Shown: positions 59,101 through 64,000 of the stretch, in pieces
Layout: each line of letters opens with the position of its first letter
Position numbering within the stretch: the first letter of the stretch is position 1
Assembly (NCBI RefSeq): GCF_018691265.1
Contig: NW_024881301.1
Location: 16,039,252-16,103,251 of the forward strand
Direction of reading: 5' to 3'
Origin: Tyto alba
Lineage: Eukaryota > Chordata > Aves > Strigiformes > Tytonidae
DNA length: 64,000 nucleotides
Translations under genes and position numbers: made by a program
Notes under the pieces: generated by a model
Database searches by the model: none
Seen by the model: the letters and a program-made list of their open reading frames with translations, nothing else
Told to the model about the DNA's origin: nothing

Positions 59101-61451
59101 GTAGAGAAGTCTCTTATATATCTTAAAATTAATACATCAACTGGTATCTATTTGAATGTATTTAACGTCTTTTCAAAGCCATGTCAAAGCAAAAACTCCA
59201 CAGTCTATCTAATACTGTAACATATTCTGGCTTCAGTTAAGTTTAATAGGAGGTGTTGGAAGTGAGGAAATATTGTACACAATTCATTAATAAAGATTTT
59301 ACAGATGATGCACAGAAGAGATAGAACATTTTCTCACAATGGGATACACTGTGTTGCACAGCTAGGAATAACATTAAGGTACCTTGACTGCCACTATTGC
59401 ATTCAGCAGTAATAGAGATGAGTCAAAAAAAGAAAACAGAAAGAAAATCATATTTCTTTTTATCCCCCTAATATCCCAATGAAATCACAAAGCCTGAATA
59501 AAGAAAAAAAATAGTAGAATCTAAAGCAACAGACTTTTTTTTAAACATCCAATTTACTTAAGGATATTCCTTCCAGTATTTAGAGATTTTTTAAAAGGTT
59601 TCTGAGATCTCACCTTTTTTAATAGGATAATTCCTTCTTGAGTCTTGTTGTCAGTAATGATGTCAAAAATATCTGAGCTATCTCCTTCAATGAAATAATT
59701 CATGGCTGCATTCTCCCCTATGTCACTGTCTTCTGCAAAGACTTTGCCTATAGTAGTTCCCACAGGAGCCTCTTCAGAGACGTTCATATAGTAGAGTCCT
59801 AAAGGAACAAATACTGGCACAGTTTAGTGATCTACCATGGTTAATAGCTGTTGTAGCTGTGATGGCCTGAGGCTCTCAGAAAGTTGGAGAAAGTCCCAAG
59901 ATATTATTAGAGAAATGGATCTAATCCAGCAATGGATAGATTTTGGGGAAGGGGTGACAACTTTTCCACTCTTAAGTCGTCCTCTCTCAGCCTAACTTTA
60001 GCAGTAAAGAAGTAAAGAGAACCAACAGGGTAAAAGAACAGTGGAGGGCAGCACTTCCCAACAGCATTTTGCTAGTTCTTCCTGACAGCCCAATTAGCAG
60101 TTCCCAAATCTCCTATAAACTCCCTGGACAAATAGGTCACATGATTTGTCAAAACGTTTACAGTATCTGTTAGTAAACAATGAAGAGAGGAAAAAAAGGT
60201 GAGTTAAAATGGTACTAAACAGCTCATTGCCCAGATTCTAGGATTAGGTAGAGCAAACTGTATGGAAAGCATTAAGTCATTTGTCTCCAAAGACTAGTGA
60301 TAAAAACAGGCAGACCTGAGACACTTTATAATGATAGGTTCTCATTGCCTCTTAATTTTTGAGCTTTTGTGGGTGATTTTTTTAATTATTATTTTTATTT
60401 AAATATTTGTGCTGCAGTCAAAACACAGACCTGTTCTGAAAAGACCTACCAGTGAATTTAACAGAATTAGAGTAGATCTAAATTTCCTCAAGACTTCAAC
60501 CACTGTAAGTAGCCTATACTCACGCTGTTGAAATTTAGGTGGATTGTCATTGATGTCAGAGAGGTTGATGGTGACAGTGGTTGTTGCTGAAAATGCACCT
60601 GTTTGTCCAACCATATCTTTGGCTTGGATGATAACCAAATATTGATCTTTTGTTTCTCTATCCATTTGGGAAGCCATTCTGATGACCCCTAAAAATGAAA
60701 AGTATAATACAATAGCATATAATGATCCCATTTTTCCCAACATCTGACCTGTGGGTATAAAATGCATCACTGGACGCAGTTATGAATTTACATTCTAGAC
60801 TGTGCACAGCACAACTGTCCTAATACTGGGAATTAGTACTCATGGAAGCATCTACACTGTATGACAGATCCATTCTGCATACTTAGAGTTCTGGGGAGCA
60901 AAAGACACCATATGTCTCCCCTACCATATATAATTATCTTTCTTCCCCAGAAATCAGGATTTTGGAAGGATGTCACATATATGTGGTTTCTCCAACATAG
61001 ATATAAGAATGTCACATAATGAGTTGTAGAGCTGCTAACCCAGAGGTGTTCCCAAGTCCATTTGTTGGATGGGTTATGCAGAATCCAACACTTTTCTTTA
61101 GCAAGATAATTTGCTAATTAAATTGTTGATTGTCTAGAGTGAAAGAATTTCAGCTTTCTATGGGAAAGGAAGAACTGATATTTTTTTTTAGATCTAGGAA
61201 CTATGCAAAGATGTACAAGTGTAGGGTGGTATCAGTTGATCTTTGTGTTGAAATGAAGAAAGACATTTTTGCTTGTATCTATTTTATGTTAGTTTATGAA
61301 TGTTTTCAAGTTACAAAATCATTTGTAGTACCTGTCTTTGGCTCCACAGAGAAATAAGGCTGTCCCTGAATGAGACTGTAAAGCAGACGGGCACTATTGC
61401 CATAAGAAGGGTCATCACCATCTGTTGCTGTTACCTGTGTAACCGAAGTAC
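30582..61451 (-). CDS. CDH19: Cadherin-19 (type II classical cadherin), partial gene: nine 3'-most coding exons
   Basis: Nine minus-strand exons join in frame: 61332-61451, 60524-60688, 59614-59798, 58153-58406, 54874-55010, 46741-46862, 38915-39032, 36585-36836 and 30582-31072. Every intron starts GT and ends AG, and phases match at each junction. The product is about 613 residues: EC2, EC3, EC4, EC5, one transmembrane helix and a cytoplasmic tail. Calcium-binding linker motifs [17 protein letters not shown] and DVNDHAPEF mark the repeat borders. The juxtamembrane [16 protein letters not shown] and the [10 protein letters not shown] region are the p120- and beta-catenin-binding parts of classical cadherins. 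From memory of the family, the EC3 start, the EC5 NDHAPEF/YYET/VCENA stretch and the tail segment [17 protein letters not shown] fit CDH19 better than CDH7, CDH20, CDH6 or CDH10. In mammals CDH19 is associated with neural crest derivatives and Schwann cell precursors. The signal peptide, propeptide and EC1 exons lie to the right of the window. I am confident of type II cadherin (0.99) and fairly confident of CDH19. Confidence 0.92.
31073..31260 (-). promoter_or_regulatory. 3' splice site of CDH19 intron 11 with pure pyrimidine upstream region
   Basis: In the sense of the gene, the AG at 31074-31073 is preceded by sequence with no adenosine until position 31259, and only pyrimidines between about 31078 and 31258. 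The proximal part is irregular CTTTCTTT/CCTTCC repeat with a run of about 27 T. The first adenosine upstream of the AG is in UUUCAUU at 31259, about 186 nt from the splice site. No AG occurs between, so an AG scanned from that distal branch point would be the correct one. Use of this site is implied by the reading-frame join of exons 11 and 12. Confidence 0.8.
31081..32625. repeat. 1.5 kb polypurine/polypyrimidine microsatellite: (GGAAA)n then a 12-bp higher-order unit
   Basis: The plus strand is all A and G apart from a T at 31259 and one at 32610. Three zones are visible. From 31081 to 31270 it is irregular, including a run of about 27 A. From 31271 to 31890 there are 124 uninterrupted GGAAA pentamers (620 bp). 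From about 31892 to 32600 it changes to a 12-bp unit made of GGAAA plus GGAAAAA, about 59 copies, with one shorter unit near 31935. It lies in the last intron of CDH19, touching the acceptor of the final exon. Because 15 and 12 are multiples of three, both strands stay open, giving Lys/Glu/Arg/Gly-type frames on plus and Phe/Pro/Leu/Ser-type frames on minus. These are not genes. Copy number is probably polymorphic and may be mis-sized in assembly. Confidence 0.98.
33800..34430. other. Unclassified block, possibly a decayed LTR-type element
   Basis: This stretch is more GC-rich than its surroundings. It has two G runs (eight G at 34048-34055 and six G at 34065-34070) about 10 nt apart, and an AATAAA near 34367 followed by a T-rich stretch. 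That resembles a polypurine tract and a polyadenylation region, but I see no matching TG...CA ends or target duplication. It could equally be unique sequence. Confidence 0.25.
36585..36836 (-). CDS. CDH19: CDH19 coding exon, end of EC5 and transmembrane helix (type II exon 11)
   Basis: This 252-nt exon starts with two bases completing Asp and ends with one base of a Val codon. It encodes [20 protein letters not shown], a [20 protein letters not shown] segment and [20 protein letters not shown]. The four Cys of the membrane-proximal part (CDCD, YCRYG and VCENA of exon 9) are the pattern of type II EC5. The helix [16 protein letters not shown] continues as [10 protein letters not shown] in the next exon. 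The acceptor is TCTTTTAG|AT and the donor is CTAG|GTAAGT, a strong U1 match. If the following intron were retained, translation would stop four codons after the donor. Confidence 0.97.
36837..38914 (-). other. CDH19 intron 10 (2.1 kb)
   Basis: AT-rich, with normal splice sites at both ends. No repeat or exon recognised. Confidence 0.9.
38915..39032 (-). CDS. CDH19: CDH19 coding exon, middle of EC5 (type II exon 10)
   Basis: This 118-nt exon begins on a codon boundary and ends with one base of an Asp codon. It encodes [20 protein letters not shown] and [26 protein letters not shown] carries the acidic ligands of EC5, and NNS is a possible N-glycosylation site. The acceptor is GTTTCCAG|CT and the donor is CAAG|GTAGTG. 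The length equals the usual size of this exon. It is bounded by introns of about 7.7 kb upstream and 2.1 kb downstream. Confidence 0.97.
39033..46740 (-). other. CDH19 intron 9 (7.7 kb)
   Basis: AT-rich intron with several long homopolymers (T near 41112-41130 and 42601-42622, A near 45041-45061 and 45925-45950). It also has a mixed TA/CA dinucleotide run at 45239-45277. No mobile element or additional exon is recognised. Confidence 0.85.
45239..45277. repeat. (TA)n/(CA)n compound microsatellite
   Basis: Alternating TA and CA dinucleotides in CDH19 intron 9. Confidence 0.9.
46741..46862 (-). CDS. CDH19: CDH19 coding exon, EC4-EC5 junction (type II exon 9)
   Basis: This 122-nt exon starts with two bases completing Lys and ends on a codon boundary at GGACAG|GTAAGT, a near-perfect donor. 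It encodes [20 protein letters not shown] and [29 protein letters not shown] is the calcium-binding linker between EC4 and EC5. The VCENA stretch, with its Cys, is typical of type II EC5. The acceptor is CCATTAG|AA. The length equals the usual size of this exon. A longer reading frame continues into the intron past the donor, but the GTAAGT shows where the exon stops. Confidence 0.97.
47380..48800 (+). mobile_element. Decayed endogenous retrovirus LTR plus 5' leader
   Basis: The first part (to about 48050) has an LTR-like layout: a purine-rich region, then a pyrimidine-rich R/U5-like segment with a degraded polyadenylation signal near 47927. The second part (about 48060-48800) is a GC-richer leader with many TG/CA steps where I would expect CG, including a GT run at 48169-48180 and another near 48472-48483. 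The layout and wording of this leader resemble ERV leaders that I know are abundant in passerine genomes. No gag, pol or env reading frame survives. Boundaries are approximate, and family assignment needs a repeat library. Confidence 0.55.
49566..50646 (+). mobile_element. CR1 LINE, 5'-truncated, with intact 3' end
   Basis: It starts inside the reverse transcriptase part of ORF2 and runs to the 3' UTR. The DNA around 49736-49765 corresponds to the RT motif [10 protein letters not shown], and the following text (Leu-Ser-Lys-Phe-Ala-Asp-type) is normal for CR1. Stops and frameshifts break the frame throughout. It ends with two overlapping ATTCTATG-type octamers at about 50630-50646, the hallmark of a CR1 3' terminus. 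It lies antisense to CDH19 in intron 8. No poly-A tail, as expected for CR1. Confidence 0.92.
52442..52489. repeat. (AAT)n microsatellite
   Basis: TAA/AAT triplets in two blocks, split by a short TATTAACAG interruption. Confidence 0.9.
54492..54565. repeat. Near-perfect 30-bp inverted repeat (hairpin), 14-nt loop
   Basis: The arms at 54492-54521 and 54536-54565 pair over 30 positions with only two non-Watson-Crick pairs (54504/54553 and 54510/54547). Both are C-A on the plus strand and therefore G-U on the minus strand, so an RNA made in the direction of CDH19 would pair along the whole stem. It lies in intron 8, about 310 nt downstream of exon 8 in gene direction. The size suits a short hairpin RNA or a small palindromic element; I recognise neither. 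Confidence 0.85.
54874..55010 (-). CDS. CDH19: CDH19 coding exon, second half of EC4 (type II exon 8)
   Basis: This 137-nt exon is too small for a simple open-frame search but is clear from its splice sites. One base completes the split Arg codon; it then encodes [40 protein letters not shown] and TATET, ending with one base of a Lys codon. LDRE is the calcium-ligand motif of EC4. NGT and NIT are possible N-glycosylation sites. The acceptor is GGTACAG|GT and the donor is AACAA|GTGAGT, which matches U1 strongly. The length equals the usual size of this exon. It is followed by the longest intron in the window, about 8.0 kb. Confidence 0.96.
55654..55707. repeat. 27-bp tandem duplication
   Basis: Two adjacent 27-nt copies (55654-55680 and 55681-55707) differ at two positions. 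A recent local duplication inside CDH19 intron 7. Confidence 0.85.
56114..56142. repeat. (T)29 homopolymer
   Basis: Twenty-nine consecutive T in CDH19 intron 7. Confidence 0.9.
57401..58018 (+). mobile_element. Solo ERV LTR, plus orientation (common Neoaves type)
   Basis: It begins TGTACTGGTTTTAG and ends GGTTAAACCACAACA, the TG...CA ends of an LTR with complementary GGTTT/AAACC termini. The five bases before (57396-57400, CCTAC) and after (58019-58023, CCTAG) match at four positions, a probable target-site duplication. In this LTR type I expect a TATATAAA box after CATGCTCAG; here it reads TAATAAAA at 57676-57683, a one-base loss. ATTAAA at 57886-57891, before ACTGTTTTTATCTC, is the likely polyadenylation signal. 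A T/G-rich expansion (about 57745-57880) replaces the middle. There is no internal viral sequence nearby, so it is a solo LTR. It is antisense to CDH19 and about 130 nt from exon 7. Confidence 0.88.
58153..58406 (-). CDS. CDH19: CDH19 coding exon, end of EC3 and start of EC4 (type II exon 7)
   Basis: This 254-nt exon starts on a codon boundary and ends with two bases of an Arg codon. It encodes [20 protein letters not shown], an [20 protein letters not shown] segment, [20 protein letters not shown] and [19 protein letters not shown]. The [10 protein letters not shown] linker closes EC3; the ARDPDDDD cluster supplies acidic ligands at the start of EC4. The four consecutive Asp residues are more acidic than in most family members I recall. 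The acceptor is TTAACAG|AG and the donor is GTCAG|GTACTT. The length equals the usual size of this exon. Confidence 0.97.
58407..59613 (-). other. CDH19 intron 6 (1.2 kb)
   Basis: AT-rich, no recognised element. Confidence 0.9.
59614..59798 (-). CDS. CDH19: CDH19 coding exon, start of EC3 (type II exon 6)
   Basis: This 185-nt exon starts with two bases completing Arg and ends on a codon boundary. It encodes [40 protein letters not shown] and [21 protein letters not shown]. This is the first half of EC3, with DSDIGENA as the calcium-ligand DxD type motif. NVS and NKT are possible N-glycosylation sites. The [11 protein letters not shown] and DIFDIITDN stretches are among the best evidence for CDH19 rather than other type II members. 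The acceptor is CTTTAG|GA and the donor is AAAAAG|GTGAGA. The family length I recall is about 188 nt, so it is one codon short. Confidence 0.96.
59799..60523 (-). other. CDH19 intron 5 (0.7 kb)
   Basis: Nothing recognised beyond splice signals. Confidence 0.9.
60524..60688 (-). CDS. CDH19: CDH19 coding exon, end of EC2 (type II exon 5)
   Basis: This 165-nt exon begins with two bases completing a Gly codon (EPKTG|V) and ends with one base of an Arg codon. It encodes [20 protein letters not shown], then [20 protein letters not shown] and [13 protein letters not shown]. The DRE and DINDNPPKF motifs are the calcium ligands that close EC2 and form the linker to EC3. NLS is a possible N-glycosylation sequon. 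The acceptor TTTTTAG|GG follows a pyrimidine run, and the donor is CAGC|GTGAGT, matching U1 well. It is one codon shorter than the 168 nt I recall for this exon; the missing residue is next to MASQMDRE. Confidence 0.96.
60689..61331 (-). other. CDH19 intron 4 (0.64 kb)
   Basis: Nothing recognised beyond splice signals. Confidence 0.9.
61332..61451 (-). CDS. CDH19: CDH19 coding exon, start of EC2 (type II exon 4)
   Basis: This 120-nt exon opens with the last two bases of a split codon and ends with one base of the next. It reads [18 protein letters not shown] and then a [13 protein letters not shown] segment, the first half of EC2. The DGDDPSYGN stretch carries acidic Ca2+ ligands of the EC1-EC2 interface. 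The acceptor is ...TTGAG|GT and the donor is ACAG|GTACTA, a donor with a weak +3 to +5 match. The length equals the usual size of this exon in type II cadherins as I recall it. Upstream exons are not in the window; the intron before it runs past 64000. The following intron is short (about 640 nt). Confidence 0.95.
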
Positions 61452-61859
61452 CTCAAGGTAAAAATAAAATAGATTATGTTTATTTTCTTCTTGTATAGAT
61501 TATCTCATTATTACAAAACATAAACTTTAAAAAAAAACTTTTAATTTACCAGTTATATTAGGAAACAGTCCTGAAAATTTACAGGAGCAAATGGGGCTTT
61601 CTAAAATTTATCATTAAAAATGGAAAATATTTCCTCATTAACTATTCTTATTTCATTCAAATTTTCAATTAAAATAAAAATAAATTGCATATGACTTTTC
61701 AGCACTATATTTATGTTGCTTAAAATTCTACATATCTTATGCTTTTTTTTCTGTCGTTTCTGATATATGAATGAAGTACAGCAAATTGTTTCTCCTCCCT
61801 TTGTATATTCTTCAAACCATTTTATTGAAGTTTCCTATGGGAACAAGAAAACACAACTG

Positions 61860-61891
61860 CTTTATCACCGGTAGGCCCACTGGTGATAAAG
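61860..61891. repeat. Short inverted repeat, 13-bp arms and 6-nt loop
   Basis: Arms 61860-61872 (CTTTATCACCGGT) and 61879-61891 pair fully, with one G-T pair (61870/61881). It lies in intron 3 of CDH19. Confidence 0.8.
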
Positions 61892-62731
61892 AAATTAATT
61901 CTTAGCAAGCAAAGCAGCCAAGAAGTATAACAAGGCTCTGATAACATTTTTTATCCTAGAGTCTTTAATGAGCCTGTCCCTGTGCAAGAATGACAGCAGA
62001 GTCCCCACTGCAAAAACACAGCAGCATCAGTCTGCACAGCTTGATTTCATCTCTGGCTAGAAGCTGGTTATATACTAAATAAAAGATTGACAGCAATCTC
62101 ATGGAACCATCAGTGACAATTGTCCTTTAAAAGTAAATTTTCACAGTATCATCATTTTATAAGGTAATTGTTATTTTTGTCTTTTTTCCTCACCTAGATT
62201 CTGCATAAGAATACAAATATCACTTCTTGTGAGGAGTAGTGGGAAATCAGGCTACTTTCTAAAACTTTCTGGAATACATTCACATGGTTGTACCTGTTTA
62301 CCAATATAGCTGTGTGGTTATGCTGGAGGAGAAAAGAAGAAAAAACAGTGGTGTGCAAGTGGTTAGACCAGAAACACCAGTTTTGTGACAAATTCAAAGT
62401 TGATACTTATCCCCAATAAAAAAAATAATTTAATTTCTGAGTTTTCTAATAGTTCAATACCTTTATTTTTAAATAGAAATGAAGAAGGCTTTCTCATATA
62501 AGGATATGCTGAATGAAATATGTACATTATTTAAAACAATATTTTTTGCATTGTCTCTCAATTTATTCAGCAGCACTTCAAGTGATTCCATAATGTATAC
62601 TACTTTCTCTCAGAGTGGAGGTACACTAAAATGTTACTAATTGCCACCAACTTTTGGAGTTATGTGTCCTTCAAAATATACCTATAATACAAAACTTCTG
62701 ACATTTAGGTGTGTATTAGGTGTGCACATAG

Positions 62732-62735
<4 letters not shown>

Positions 62736-62764
<29 letters not shown>
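62736..62764. repeat. (TA)n microsatellite
   Basis: Uninterrupted TA dinucleotides after a GTG start. Confidence 0.95.
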
Positions 62765-62767
<3 letters not shown>

Positions 62768-64000
62768 TTCCCTATTGCTCTGGAGAAATGTTAAAGATAA
62801 AATGACAGATTAATATGTCATCAAGGCACATATATGCTTCAGAAATCACAGTATTTAATAAGACAAGGGTAAAGGAAATCTTCAGCTACTCAACTGTTAA
62901 CTTGGTATCATCTGTGGTCTATGGAAACTGTTCTAACAAATACAGGAAATTCATCCTCTAAGACAACTTAGCATGATTAGAATGTAGTTGCTTTGTAAAA
63001 ACAATGGAGTGCTAGTTAGAAAGGGATTGAAAACTATGAATAATCCAATTGGTACAGTCTGTTATAAATGCCATTTTCTACTAAATATACCCAAGTACCC
63101 ACAACTATGTTTAGAAATGGACTTGTTTACAGTATCACATTTAATAAATCAGGAATAAAATCCAACATATATAGGACTGCAAAGTTATCATTACAGTTAT
63201 CATTCTGTGCATCTCATTTAAATGTAGATTTATTTTCTACATAGTTTCTAACCTTTAGAAAGAAATGCTGAATCTAAACCATCATTTGCTGCTTCTCCAA
63301 GCCCCAGCCTACTTTTCTGCTTGCCTATTGACTCTTCCAGAGCATAGTAGAAGGCAGAAGCATGGAATTTGCCCGGCTAGGCTCAGGAATATGCAGCTGG
63401 TGGATATAATGGAAAGGTGAGCATGAAGAGGGCATCTGGTAAAGAGGGAGCTGACCAGGAGGGAAGCAGTAACAGATCTCCTGTACTCTCAGGAGGAAGA
63501 TTATTTTTAAAATAGGGTGGCAGGAGACCATATAAAGAGAGGACTATGCTTTCTCACATTATTTCAGGACAAAAATTTCATTATCATTATATGAACGTCT
63601 GCATTAGATATGGACTCTATAACAAGGAGAAGAAAAAATATTATCCTGGGTTTAGAACATTTTTTCAGTTTTTAATTTTTCACTTCCACGAAGCCTGTAT
63701 TTCTTTATACATTTAACCTTCAGCAAACAAAGCAAACCATTTGCTGAATAGAAACATTACCTAGACATCATATTTGAGTGATAGAAATTACAATGTTAAT
63801 ATTAGATACTCAGAAACTTCAAAGCACCATTTTTTGTAAATCCATGTTTGGGAGAAGAATAATTGATCAAATACAAATACTATATTTTAAAGCAACCAAT
63901 TAATACATAATTCCCCCCTCTGAAACAAACAAATTAAAAAAACAAAACCCCATCTCTTGACAGTCCAGTCATGACATGATATAATTGACAATCCAACCAT

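Larger units (their letters stand above)
61452..64000 (-). other. CDH19 intron 3, partial
   Basis: The 5' part of this intron and the exon before it lie outside the window. It contains a 13-bp-arm inverted repeat (61860-61891) and a TA dinucleotide run (62736-62764). I looked for an EC1 exon (Trp-containing strand, LHSD-type text) and did not see one. Confidence 0.8.

Noticed and set aside
59554..59613. Extension of CDH19 exon 6 past LLKK
   Set aside because: Reads into the intron after a GTGAGA donor; the next exon continues with RVDYE in phase.
61452..64000. Search for the EC1 exon of CDH19
   Set aside because: No acceptor-donor pair enclosing EC1-like text found; the exon must lie further right.

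Overview
This is a piece of a bird chromosome, AT-rich and mostly non-coding. Bird origin is inferred from CR1 LINE copies, one ending in the ATTCTATG-type 3' repeat, and from several LTRs of types I recognise as common in Neoaves and passerines. I see no bacterial or viral gene organisation, no CRISPR array and no RNA gene.

The one real gene is on the minus strand in the right half. Nine consecutive coding exons (61451 down to 30582) encode most of a type II classical cadherin, best matched to cadherin-19 (CDH19). They cover EC2 to EC5, the transmembrane helix and the whole cytoplasmic tail. All nine have GT/AG boundaries, their phases join without conflict, and they give about 613 residues plus a stop. 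Exons for the signal peptide, propeptide and EC1 lie beyond position 64000. The protein should be a Ca2+-dependent adhesion receptor at the plasma membrane that binds p120-catenin through the [16 protein letters not shown] segment and beta-catenin through the C-terminal region.

Layout: 1-30581 is intergenic sequence downstream of the gene. It holds two minus-strand ERVL-type LTRs (4059-5101 and 23108-24112), another retroviral LTR (about 7850-8307), CR1 fragments (11645-13075, 13404-13571, 19889-20400) and many A/T homopolymers. From 30582 to 61451 are the CDH19 exons and introns. The introns contain a 1.5 kb purine/pyrimidine microsatellite (31081-32625), a CpG-decayed ERV LTR and leader (about 47380-48800), a CR1 (49566-50646), a 30-bp-stem inverted repeat (54492-54565) and a solo LTR (57401-58018). 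From 61452 to 64000 is the start of the next intron upstream.

The most notable feature is the contact between the microsatellite and the last exon. On the transcribed strand it is an almost pure pyrimidine tract of about 1.5 kb running directly into the 3' splice site of exon 12. Only one adenosine (31259) is available as a branch point in the last 1.5 kb of the intron. The long open frames over this tract, on both strands, are products of the repeat and not genes.
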